DNA of 64,000 nt from positions 1 through 64,000 of the forward strand of contig JAJZZD010000003.1 of the NCBI GenBank assembly GCA_021797745.1, read 5' to 3'. Below the pieces are notes generated by a model. It was given only the letters and a program-made list of their open reading frames with translations. It did not search any database and was not told the origin of the DNA. Of the stretch, positions 1 through 8,910 are shown in pieces. Source of the DNA: Microcaldota archaeon. Lineage in GTDB: Archaea; Micrarchaeota; Micrarchaeia; Micrarchaeales; CABMGC01. The position numbers were made by a program, and so were the translations under genes. The first letter of the stretch is position 1, and each line of letters opens with the position of its first letter.

Positions 1-252
1 TAGGGTTAGCGCAGATAATAGCCCATAATAGAAAGGTGCGTATGCGAAGCCAGATACCATATCATTCTTTTTAAAAGTGTATACTCCTTTTTTCAACGCA
101 TACAGGCGGTCATTACTTTTCATGTATGATAAAATCCTTGTAAGATTCGAGGGTTTTATTCCGCTATTACCGCTGAAGTATAGCCTAAGGTCCCTGTACG
201 TGAAAACCGGATAGCCTGAGAAATGATTCTTGATTTCATTGACTATTGTCAT
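1..252 (-). CDS. AbiEi-like antitoxin, N-terminal part (runs off left edge)
   Basis: Open minus frame MTIVNEIKNHFSGYPVFTYRDLRLYFSGNSGIKPSNLTRILSYMKSNDRLYALKKGVYTFKKND...PFYYGLLSALTL; wHTH plus GVYT/SAL pattern typical of AbiEi; overlaps the end of the AbiEii-like gene. Confidence 0.65.
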   Translation of the reverse strand, partial: MTIVNEIKNHFSGYPVFTYRDLRLYFSGNSGIKPSNLTRILSYMKSNDRLYALKKGVYTFKKNDMVSGFAYAPFYYGLLSALTL

Positions 253-937
253 TTGCCCACTCTTTAAGCCTCTTTATCATGAGTTCGAACGAAGGTGGCA
301 GACCAGTAATTATCATATGGTCCAGACTTGAGATATCTGGAGGGGGCTTATTCTTTATTTTGGCAATCAGCTCCCTCATTTTTTTAGCAGTTTTGGGATC
401 GGCCTTTTTTATTAGCGAGACCAGATACCACATGTCGTAAAGGTCGTGGGCCTCTGGGTGCTTGAAACCGCCCTCGTTGTTGAACTTGTCGCTATACGCT
501 ATTATCTTCTCGTCCAATAGCTCGGCTGGGCTTAGAGACAGCACTACGATTTTGCTCCCGTCAATCTTGGAATAATCGGCGTGGATGCCTTTCTTATACT
601 TAAAATTGATGTCAATCTTCATTTTTGTGCCAGCTAATTCCACAATAAAATGCATGGTGTCGTTTGACTTACTGTAGCCTTTTTCCTTTACTGTAAATCC
701 ATTGTCCTGTAGAAACTTTGAGACTGCCCGGTACTCTTGCATCTTTTCTGCAGATGTTTTTGCTTCCATGTAGAAATCAAGATCCCTTGAGAATCTATTT
801 CCCGAATAGCAACGCCATATTGCTGTGCCGCCATGGAACACGAGATTTGTATACCTGCCATATAGAACCTCTATTAGTGTGTCTTCAAGTTTTGCTTTGT
901 CAACCTGTGTTGGGTCTCTTAGTTCCATGATTATCAC
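236..937 (-). CDS. AbiEii/AbiGii-type nucleotidyltransferase toxin
   Basis: FHGGTAIWRCYSGNRFSRDLDFY nucleotidyltransferase signature, 233 aa. Confidence 0.8.
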   Translation of the reverse strand: MIIMELRDPTQVDKAKLEDTLIEVLYGRYTNLVFHGGTAIWRCYSGNRFSRDLDFYMEAKTSAEKMQEYRAVSKFLQDNGFTVKEKGYSKSNDTMHFIVELAGTKMKIDINFKYKKGIHADYSKIDGSKIVVLSLSPAELLDEKIIAYSDKFNNEGGFKHPEAHDLYDMWYLVSLIKKADPKTAKKMRELIAKIKNKPPPDISSLDHMIITGLPPSFELMIKRLKEWANDNSQ

Positions 938-1037
938 AACTACACTTTATTACATATTTATGTAATAATATACATTTATATATTTATGCGCCATAGTGAA
1001 CCTTTTGCATATTATTCGGTTGCAAAATCTTTTTACG

Positions 1038-1104
1038 AAAAGTTTTATCAAAAACTCTGGGTGCGTAACCTTTTTGGAAAGGTTAATCGAAAACACTGGG
1101 TGCG
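1038..1104. repeat. Two ~28-nt imperfect direct repeats (…ATCRAAAACWCTGGGTGCG)
   Basis: 1038-1065 and 1077-1104, 39 nt period, upstream of the AbiE-type operon. Confidence 0.6.
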
Positions 1105-1221
1105 AATACAGCCAGATTTGCACCGTAGCTCTTTATATCTCTAAACGCGTAATAATCTGTGTGCGAAGACACGGATGTTCGCGTATTCGGAAATAAAATT
1201 TACGGTGCTAAAATGGAACAA

Positions 1222-1294
1222 AAGCTAGACGAGAAAGCCACGACCGTTTCGCTTTGCAAGCGGGAGGTCGCAGGTGCGATCCCCGCCTAGTCCA
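1222..1294 (+). tRNA. tRNA-Ala(TGC)-like sequence; anticodon arm through 3' end canonical, 5'/D-arm half degenerate
   Basis: TTCGC-TTTGCAA-GCGGG, variable AGGTC, T-arm GCAGG-TGCGATC-CCCGC, 3' CTAGTCCA; 5' AAGCTAG only partly pairs and there is no normal D-arm. Confidence 0.45.
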
Positions 1295-1450
1295 TAAACA
1301 TTTTTGAACAATGTTTTACCTAAAATATGCTTTTTTGAAATATAAAAATAAAAGTGCAGTATTTCCATAAACCATTTTCATAAATACATTAAATAAATTT
1401 TATATGAAATAATATCTAAGACATCTATAAATAAAACAGACGGATGAAAA

Positions 1451-2932
1451 ATGTTGGATAAAGAAAATACTGAGAAAAAGCAGGGTGCGGAAACTAAGGC
1501 AGCTGCACCTGAGAAAAACAGCGTAGAGGAAAAGAAGCAGAATGGCGGGGCAAAACCGGAGCTTAAGCCTTATACTGTTGAGGAAAAGAAGCCGGAGGAG
1601 AAAAAGGCCGAGGAGAAGAAAGAGGAAAAGAAGGAAGAAAGGAAAAAATACAAGTTCCTTGTTGTTTCCCAGTACGCGTCAGGGTCTGACATTGCATACC
1701 AGCTGAAAAAAGAAGGCAACAGCGTAAAGTTCTTCATACAGGACAACAGCGAGCGCGACGTGCTCGATGGCGTAGTGGAAAAAGTGGATGATTGGGAGAG
1801 CGAAAAAAGCTGGGCAGACATAATAGTGTTTGATTATCTCGGTTTCGGATTCAGACAGAACGAGCTGCGGCAGCAGGGCTATAAGGTGATAGGCGGAAGC
1901 TACTTGGGCGACCAGCTTGAATCTGACCGCAAGTTCGCCCTGCAGTACTTCCAAAAAATGAACGTCAAGATACCCGAAACTTTCGAGTTCAACAGTTTCG
2001 TTTCAGCGAAGAGGTTCCTGAAAGACCAGAAAAGGCGCTTCGTGATAAAGTTTCTGGGCGATGCCGGTGACATAAAGAGCCTCGTGTATGTTTCGCAGCT
2101 TGAAGGCAACTCTGACCTGATAAAGCTGATAGACCATTATGACAAGAAATGGAACACTGCATGGGGAGAGCCGAAGTTCATACTTCAGGAAGCGATAACC
2201 GGCGTTGAAGTCGCTGTAACCGCGTTCTTCGACGGGGAAAAGTTCATCATGCCGGTTTATATGAACTTCGAAAACAAGAGGATGCTTACTGGGGATTTGG
2301 GCGTAATGACAGGCGAGATGGGCACTCATGGATTTTTCACGTTCGATAAGCTCAAGCTTTTCAAGAATACGCTCAAAAAGATAGAGGACGACCTGAAAAA
2401 GGACGGCTATGTAGGGACAATAGACGTAAATTGCATAGTGAATCAGGAAGGCATATGGCCCCTGGAATTCACCAGCCGCTTCGGGTATCCTCTCGTAGAT
2501 TTGCTTCTTGAAGGTCTGAAAGACCACACAAGGCTGACAGACCTGCTTGCCGGGCTTGTGAACAAATCAGTAGATTTCATAGATGCAGACAATGGCTACC
2601 AGGTTGGCGTTGTAGTGTGCGTGCCAACATTTCCGTATGAAGAAGGCTACGATACGTACGGTAAGGAACTGCCTGTGATGATAATGGACGATTCTATAAA
2701 AGATAATTTTCATTTGGGAGACCTGAAGCTTGACAACGGCGACTGGGTGACAGCCGGTTCCTGGGGCTACGGCTTCATAATCACAGGCAACGGCGACACT
2801 ATGTTCGAAGCAAAAACGCAGGCTTACCGCATGCTCAAAAAAATAATAGTGCCCAATGCAATATATCGAATAGACATTTCGGACCGCTGGATCAACGACT
2901 ATCCAAAGCTTCACCGCTGGGGCTACGTCTGA
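1451..2932 (+). CDS. ATP-grasp protein resembling phosphoribosylamine-glycine ligase, with K/E-rich N-terminal extension
   Basis: GARS-like N-domain, ATP-grasp core (FVIKFLGDAGDIKSL, LQEAITGVEVAVTAFF, GTIDVNCIV). Confidence 0.65.
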   Translation: MLDKENTEKKQGAETKAAAPEKNSVEEKKQNGGAKPELKPYTVEEKKPEEKKAEEKKEEKKEERKKYKFLVVSQYASGSDIAYQLKKEGNSVKFFIQDNSERDVLDGVVEKVDDWESEKSWADIIVFDYLGFGFRQNELRQQGYKVIGGSYLGDQLESDRKFALQYFQKMNVKIPETFEFNSFVSAKRFLKDQKRRFVIKFLGDAGDIKSLVYVSQLEGNSDLIKLIDHYDKKWNTAWGEPKFILQEAITGVEVAVTAFFDGEKFIMPVYMNFENKRMLTGDLGVMTGEMGTHGFFTFDKLKLFKNTLKKIEDDLKKDGYVGTIDVNCIVNQEGIWPLEFTSRFGYPLVDLLLEGLKDHTRLTDLLAGLVNKSVDFIDADNGYQVGVVVCVPTFPYEEGYDTYGKELPVMIMDDSIKDNFHLGDLKLDNGDWVTAGSWGYGFIITGNGDTMFEAKTQAYRMLKKIIVPNAIYRIDISDRWINDYPKLHRWGYV

Positions 2933-3226
2933 TTCTGCTGGCATGCCGCATTGCTGTGGCCCATTTGCCTGCCTTTTTAGATCGCAGAAAGTTGCAGCCT
3001 GAGCGTAGAGAAAAAGAAAATAAAAATTAGAAATAAAAAGAAGAAAGCGCGCTGTTATGACATATCTTCAGTGATTATCAACGCAGTGTCTGCCATGCCT
3101 GGCAGAGCTGCGGTGTCTGAACGCCTACTTGAAAACAAACTTTTTATAAGCATGCTGCAACTATAGATTCCTGAATTAAGGCTGATTCTGCAAAATGCAG
3201 GAATGCCTGATGCATAAAATGATTTT

Positions 3227-3589
3227 ATGATGCCAAACATGGATCCGCGGGCGCTTAAGAGCATGATGTCTAGGCTGGGGATAAAGAGCAGCGAGATAGC
3301 TGCGGACAAGGTTACTATAGAATGCAAAGACAGGAATATAATTATAGACCAGCCTCAGGTGACGTTAATAGAGGCTCAAGGCACCAAGTCTTACCAGATA
3401 ACAGGCAGCATCAGAGAAGAAGCCAAAGCTGCAGAGCCAGATATGGCAGCAGAGATAAGCGAAGAAGATGTGAGAACTGTAGCAGAGCAGGCAGGTGCGA
3501 GCGAAGGTGCTGCAAGAAAAGCTCTGCAGGAATCTAACGGAGATATAGCTGCGGCCATAATTAAACTAAAGGCAGGAAAACAAGAATGA
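3227..3589 (+). CDS. nac: Nascent polypeptide-associated complex protein (archaeal NAC)
   Basis: NAC domain plus C-terminal UBA (EDVRTVAEQAGASEGAARKALQESNGDIAAAIIKLK). Confidence 0.9.
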   Translation: MMPNMDPRALKSMMSRLGIKSSEIAADKVTIECKDRNIIIDQPQVTLIEAQGTKSYQITGSIREEAKAAEPDMAAEISEEDVRTVAEQAGASEGAARKALQESNGDIAAAIIKLKAGKQE

Positions 3590-3608
3590 AAAGCAGATGT
3601 TTCTTCTT

Positions 3609-3923
3609 TCACTGTTTTACCCTGTAAATCTGCGCATATGGCACGCTTCCTATCTTCATCACATTTTCCTTTTTAACGATGCCATTTTTGATGAAGATGA
3701 CCACAGACCTATTGCCTACAACATTCGCCGAATAAAAATCCATGTTTTCGCTAAGGATCTTTTCGGCGGTTTCCTCGTCTACTTTTTCGCCGCTGTAAAA
3801 ACCGGCGTATTTTTTGAGGTCTATTTCCTTTTCACCGCTCTTCACAATGGTGCCAAGCAGCTCTGAGTCGCACATGGCAAGTATTGTGCCTGACTCTGTC
3901 GTGTGCGTTTTTGCATATATCAT
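3609..3923 (-). CDS. DUF424-like protein
   Basis: 104 aa; ~100 aa archaeal family pattern (VVAVCDSELLG…, ANVVGNRSV). Confidence 0.6.
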   Translation of the reverse strand: MIYAKTHTTESGTILAMCDSELLGTIVKSGEKEIDLKKYAGFYSGEKVDEETAEKILSENMDFYSANVVGNRSVVIFIKNGIVKKENVMKIGSVPYAQIYRVKQ

Positions 3924-3980
3924 ACAATTACTGCTACTACTTCATCTTATTTACAGAGTGCGCTGCGGTCAGTATGCTGT

Positions 3981-5549
3981 TCATCCGTATTTTACGAAGA
4001 AGAATAAGGTAGATGCATACAGAGCGCCGTACCATGCGAGCCACACGGCGCCTTCAAGATTCGAGCCCATGAGCGCCACCACGCTCGAAAATATCAGTAG
4101 TATAGAAAAGGCCATTTCAGTGCTGGAATTTCTGATGGACGGCAATATCCTGCTTGATATGTCGCTTCCCTTGCTTTTTGCCCACCCAAAGCTAGGGTTG
4201 CCGTTGAATATTGCCGCTATGGCTGCCTTGAAACGGCCGAACGCAAGAGCGAAATTAAGCACGAAAATCATAAGGCCCTTACGCGCCGATTTGAAGTATA
4301 TCTTAGTGAGAAGTATTGGTATTGCCACTGCCAACAGGAACGCCGTCATTCCGAGAAGCTCAAGGCTTATAGTACTCAGCTGGAACGAAGAAACGTAAAG
4401 TGTCTGTCTTATGCTCGTGGCAAGCAGTGGCGAGTTTGAAAACACAGTAAGCAGTGAAACTACAGTGAAGAGGACAAGCACAACTGATATGTAGTTAAGC
4501 CCCATCCCATGCGACAGATAATCAATTTTGGATATTGCTGAGAATGTATTCTTCTTCGCGTTGTCTCTCCTTAAAGAGTGAAGAAAATATGTGAGGAACT
4601 GGGTGTCGCCGTAATTGTACCTCCATTGCTGCCTCATAAGGTCAGTGAATTTTGTTATTGGCTTGCCTAGCGCGTAAACGTTCGGGATGTAAAGGCTCTT
4701 GTAGTTGTGAATGTCCGACTCGAAGCTGAAGAACGTATCCTCTATCACGTATTCTGGGAATCCGCCTACGCTGTCTAGTGCAGACCTTCTTATGATGCCG
4801 CACGAGCCGGCGAAAAGCGCGGTGTTGTGCAGGGCGCGTGCAGGCTGCACGAATTTGAAGAAGAATGCGTCGAACAGGTCAACGCAATCGGAAAAGAACG
4901 TGCCCTTGGCATAGCGCTTTTCAGTCTGTATGAAAGACAATTTCTCGTCCTGAAAATAAGGCAAAAGGTCGTTCATGAATTCAGGATCAGTGATATATTC
5001 ATCGGCGTCGAATACGGCTATGTATTCCTCTTTCGAATACCTGAGGAAGTTGTTAAGCGCACCTGCCTTGAAGCCCTTCCTGTTGTCCCTGTGTATGTAC
5101 ATTGCATTGTTCCTCTTGCTCGCACGCTCTATTCCCGCGCGCATCTGCATGTCAGTAGAGTCGTCAAGGACATAAAGCCTCATTTTGTTTTTTGGATAAT
5201 TGATTTTTCTCAACGTGGCAAGGTTACTGGCCACCATGCCTGGATCTTCGTTGTAGACAGGCACTACTACAGCGACGCTAGGCTTCTTTGTCATGGGCTT
5301 AAGCGTCTTGTTCAGTTTTTTCAGGAACTTGCCGTAAAAATATGACGTATAATACGTGTAGGCAGTCGTGACGTTGAAAAATCCGGATATCAGCGAAAGC
5401 ACGAGAAAGCATATTGCCAGAAGGAGCATGTAAAGCGTATTCGCCACGAGTATGAAGTATACTGAGAATATCACGCCGAGAATGGTGAGTATGGTGAACA
5501 AACTTACTATTATCAGTCTGTTGAACGGCCTTTTCCCAGAGTCACCCAT
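3981..5549 (-). CDS. Membrane glycosyltransferase family 2 (cellulose synthase-like)
   Basis: VVVPVYNEDPGMVASNL, DDSTD, FDADEY, QQWRYNYGD (QxxRW-type), multiple TM helices. Confidence 0.85.
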   Translation of the reverse strand: MGDSGKRPFNRLIIVSLFTILTILGVIFSVYFILVANTLYMLLLAICFLVLSLISGFFNVTTAYTYYTSYFYGKFLKKLNKTLKPMTKKPSVAVVVPVYNEDPGMVASNLATLRKINYPKNKMRLYVLDDSTDMQMRAGIERASKRNNAMYIHRDNRKGFKAGALNNFLRYSKEEYIAVFDADEYITDPEFMNDLLPYFQDEKLSFIQTEKRYAKGTFFSDCVDLFDAFFFKFVQPARALHNTALFAGSCGIIRRSALDSVGGFPEYVIEDTFFSFESDIHNYKSLYIPNVYALGKPITKFTDLMRQQWRYNYGDTQFLTYFLHSLRRDNAKKNTFSAISKIDYLSHGMGLNYISVVLVLFTVVSLLTVFSNSPLLATSIRQTLYVSSFQLSTISLELLGMTAFLLAVAIPILLTKIYFKSARKGLMIFVLNFALAFGRFKAAIAAIFNGNPSFGWAKSKGSDISSRILPSIRNSSTEMAFSILLIFSSVVALMGSNLEGAVWLAWYGALYASTLFFFVKYG

Positions 5550-5626
5550 TTCATCAATCCGATTAAACCGCTTAAATCTAATGTTAGATAAGAATATAAA
5601 TTATCCGAACCAGATTCTAATGCCGT

Positions 5627-5754
5627 GCCGGGGTGGCAGAATCTGGTAACGCGCTGGTCTCGAGCTTGCTGGCTCAAGAGCTGATTAGTGATGCGAAAGC
5701 AACGTGCAAACCAGTGCCCTTCGGGGCTTTAGGGTTCAAATCCCTACCCCGGCG
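5627..5754 (+). tRNA. tRNA-Ser(CGA) with ~44-nt intron after position 37
   Basis: Acceptor GCCGGGG/CCCCGGC, anticodon stem CTGGT/ACCAG, long variable arm GCCC/GGGC, T-arm TAGGGTTCAAATCCCTA, discriminator G. Confidence 0.9.
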
Positions 5755-5788
5755 AATGTCTAAATGTGAATAAAGCAGGTAGAAATAT

Positions 5789-5926
5789 GAAATGCAATTC
5801 AAATAAACTTGGCAAGCTTTCTACTGCTAGAGTCTATGCAACTGCCGCAAAATTAATACTCAAAAGAATTGCATCCGGAAAGAGAAATGTTGGCACGTTA
5901 TTTTCAAGATATGTAGAAAAATAAAA
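5789..5926 (+). CDS. Possible small basic ORF (45 aa)
   Basis: MKCNSNKLGKLSTARVYATAAKLILKRIASGKRNVGTLFSRYVEK; below the supplied ORF size cutoff; no family recognised. Confidence 0.25.
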
Positions 5927-5930
5927 CCAT

Positions 5931-6779
5931 CTACATGTCCTTCATGCCAGGCTTGTCAGTCACGAACTCTGCCTGTATGCCCAATTTCCTGAAATACGTG
6001 CACATTTTTATGCATGCGAATTTCTCTGTTGAATAATGGGTCCCTCCAAGTAAATTTATCCTGTTTTCCCTGGCAAAATCATGCGCCTTTCTAGAGAAAT
6101 CATTAAGTACAGTAATTCCCGTCACAAACGTATTTATCTTTCTTTTTGCAATTTCCTCCAGTATATCAATACTATTTCCTCCGCCACCAACCACCGCAAT
6201 CAAACCTTTTCTTATTTTGTCATTGTCGTAAATGTATTTTGAAGTCCTGTGACCTACTATTTTACTGAATTTCTTCGATAGCTCATTCACAGATTTAATT
6301 CTTGTTTTACCTATTACTCCGGCCAGACCGCCGTTGTAATGCGCAAAAGCCCTGAGATTTTTAAGATTGAGAGCCTCCGCCAGTGCTGTTCCGGTTGAAT
6401 ATGCGCTGAAATTGTCGAGCGGCGAGTGCAGGTTGTATATTGAATCCCGCCGCTTTTTCATCTTCTTCAAAAGCCCTTGGTTCATCTCTTGGAATACTGA
6501 CTTTCTGTTTGTTATGTCCCATTTCTCGGGATGGTGCACGAAAAGCAGCGCGTCCTTTTCCCTTGCGACTTTTTTCAATACAGCATCGCTTGGGAATACG
6601 GCAGTTAATACCTTCCTTATCTCCTTTGAGTTGTCGCACACGACGCCCATGCTCCTTTTCTTGAAGTTATCGCTGAGATATTTTGTTTTCTTCATGTATT
6701 TTATCCAGTCGTCGTTAAGCCCTTGCTTGATGAAATCCTTCTCCATTTTCGCGTAAAGTTTTGCTGCTTCCATAAACAA
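5931..6779 (-). CDS. NIF3/DUF34 family dinuclear metal protein
   Basis: LLFVHHPEKW, YNLHSPLDNF, GGTHYSTEKFA motifs. Confidence 0.75.
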   Translation of the reverse strand: MFMEAAKLYAKMEKDFIKQGLNDDWIKYMKKTKYLSDNFKKRSMGVVCDNSKEIRKVLTAVFPSDAVLKKVAREKDALLFVHHPEKWDITNRKSVFQEMNQGLLKKMKKRRDSIYNLHSPLDNFSAYSTGTALAEALNLKNLRAFAHYNGGLAGVIGKTRIKSVNELSKKFSKIVGHRTSKYIYDNDKIRKGLIAVVGGGGNSIDILEEIAKRKINTFVTGITVLNDFSRKAHDFARENRINLLGGTHYSTEKFACIKMCTYFRKLGIQAEFVTDKPGMKDM

Positions 6780-6810
6780 ATCCGCCTGCTACATTTCTTG
6801 AATCATAACT

Positions 6811-8022
6811 TTATACGCTTTTCATCATCTCATTCAAAAGAACAGTGGCATACGAACCCGAAGGCAGTGAGAAAGAAAGCTTCACAGTTTTCTGTTCGTT
6901 ATCAATTGAGTAGTTTAAGTCCTTTGCATTCACCAAAATCGGTCTGCAAGAGCCGCGCATACTGAGCTCTGGCATGCTTTTTATCTTGAACTCCTCAGGC
7001 TTCAGCTGAAGTTCCTCAATTATGTTTTTGCAGTAATCGTTCATATCTTCTTCTTTTGTGTCATAGCCCACTATGTCAGTAACTGCATACTTTCCTTCGC
7101 CTGACACTTTTTCAACGTCAGGGAAACCGTAAAAGTTTTCTGCGCAGTTTTTTTCAGAAGAGAAGTCTTTGCAGTGTATCCTCTCATCAACCTCTCTGTT
7201 AAAAATATCAGATTGCACTGCATGTATGAACATTATCAGTATTCCTCTTGGTAATTTTCTCAGTGCATTTGCAAAATCCTTTTCGTTTTTAGCAAGTTCG
7301 TTTATCACTGTCCGCTCTGCCTTCAAGTATCTTGGAAAATATTTTGCAGCTGCGGAGAAATCCCTTTCATCAGCGAGCTTTTTTCTTGCCTCAATCGCTT
7401 TTTCGCTTGTTTCGTTGCACGTGCTGGTCAGAAACTCCATCACAGCCAGTTCAAGCTCACCGCGCATTATGTGCATTCCTATTTCTGCATTATTGCCCCT
7501 TATGCCGAACCTCTGCTCGCCAAAGTAATTTGGCATTCTGCAATTCAATTCCTCTATTATTTTTCCAGCGTTTTCAGCGTTTTCAGCGTTTGTTATTCTT
7601 ACCTCGAATGCGTTGCCTAGGTTGCTTCCCAACTCCACTTGGTTGCCCTTCCATGCGCCGTTGATTTTTATGTCTTTTATACTGACAGACTGCAAGGCCT
7701 GCGGCGTTACGCCGAATATGCTCGCCAGTTGCACTGTTACAGCACGCCTGTCCTTTGTGCCTGCATAAGAGATGGATTTCCTGCCGCGGTTGCATCTTTT
7801 GGCTATCGTTACCAACGCGTTTATCGTTTCCCAGTCCCGTTTCTGCACTACTAGATTTACGAACTTGCCGTTGGGAATTTCCTGCTCGCCTATTTCCTGA
7901 GCAGTGTAATTGACGTCTGGGCTTAGAACGAAGCCATTGGCTGTTATCTCCTTTACCAAAAAGTCCTCCGGCGAAGATTTAATCATGCCCTTTGTGCCGC
8001 TCGTCCTGCTCAGGTAACGCAT
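6811..8022 (-). CDS. truD: tRNA pseudouridine(13) synthase
   Basis: PEDFLVKEI, YAGTKDRRAVTVQ, FGEQRFG motifs. Confidence 0.9.
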   Translation of the reverse strand: MRYLSRTSGTKGMIKSSPEDFLVKEITANGFVLSPDVNYTAQEIGEQEIPNGKFVNLVVQKRDWETINALVTIAKRCNRGRKSISYAGTKDRRAVTVQLASIFGVTPQALQSVSIKDIKINGAWKGNQVELGSNLGNAFEVRITNAENAENAGKIIEELNCRMPNYFGEQRFGIRGNNAEIGMHIMRGELELAVMEFLTSTCNETSEKAIEARKKLADERDFSAAAKYFPRYLKAERTVINELAKNEKDFANALRKLPRGILIMFIHAVQSDIFNREVDERIHCKDFSSEKNCAENFYGFPDVEKVSGEGKYAVTDIVGYDTKEEDMNDYCKNIIEELQLKPEEFKIKSMPELSMRGSCRPILVNAKDLNYSIDNEQKTVKLSFSLPSGSYATVLLNEMMKSV

Positions 8023-8106
8023 TTTGACACCGTGTTAAAACAGCATAGAAACATGGCCTGCATAAAAATAAATAACAATAAATAGGTTGCTACTAAATGT
8101 ATCTGC

Positions 8107-8910
8107 ATGGCCAGCCTGCGGGAGTCGATAACAGAGAAACTGCTCTATAGGTTCGTAAAAAAGCGCATAGCTGGAATAACTATGAATGCGGCCATAGACC
8201 AGGTTAAAAGCATAAATGGCAGGAGCATTCTAGCCACTGCCAGTTTCCTGAGCGAAGATGCGATAGATCGCGCAAAGGCGAGATATGCGACCACCACATA
8301 CCTGGAGCTGGTGAGAAGAATAGGTCAACTTGGCTTAAAGGCAAGCGTGCAGATACCAGCTTCGCAGGTAGGCAGCCTGATAGACGAGCAGCTTGCAGCC
8401 GAAAATCTCAGAAATATAATCGACACTGCTAACCGCTACGGTGTTTTCGTTTGGCTGGAGCCCGCGGGCATAGACTCGTACCTTTATTCATTAAAAGCCA
8501 AGGGGATAGGGTATGTGACTGATCTAAACGGCGCGAAGAGCAGGATACTCGATTCAAACGTCAAAGCAATAAAGCTCATTTTTCCTGAAGATGAGTACAG
8601 GAACGAGACCGCTTTCAAGATAATAGAAGCTGTCGCGAAAAGGCACAAAAACACGGTTGTGCACTCGGCTCCGGATAAGCTTGTCGGCATGCTCCTGCGG
8701 GGCAGCAAATACAAAAAGTCTTTAATACTTGAATTCCCATTAGATTACAGCAGGAAGAAACTGGATTCGTTCAAGAAGAGAGGGTGTTCTGCAAGCGTGT
8801 ATGTACCTTTCGGCAAGGACTGGCTGCATTACGCGCTGAACAAGGTGCAAAGCAAATATATACGCCTTCTCGCAAAACGCCTGCTTGAAGAGCGAAACGG
8901 TGTAGTTTAG
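8107..8910 (+). CDS. Proline dehydrogenase-like TIM-barrel protein
   Basis: C-terminal SVYVPFGKDWLHYALNKVQ and overall PRODH-like size/pattern. Confidence 0.6.
   Translation: MASLRESITEKLLYRFVKKRIAGITMNAAIDQVKSINGRSILATASFLSEDAIDRAKARYATTTYLELVRRIGQLGLKASVQIPASQVGSLIDEQLAAENLRNIIDTANRYGVFVWLEPAGIDSYLYSLKAKGIGYVTDLNGAKSRILDSNVKAIKLIFPEDEYRNETAFKIIEAVAKRHKNTVVHSAPDKLVGMLLRGSKYKKSLILEFPLDYSRKKLDSFKKRGCSASVYVPFGKDWLHYALNKVQSKYIRLLAKRLLEERNGVV

Noticed and set aside
1038-1170. Possible CRISPR-like repeats near the AbiE-type operon
   Set aside because: Only two to three imperfect copies with ~11-nt and irregular spacing; no cas genes.
1570-2944. Long minus-strand ORFs (83-174 aa) opposite the ATP-grasp gene
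   Set aside because: Antisense shadow ORFs of a clearly coding frame; compositionally non-protein-like.
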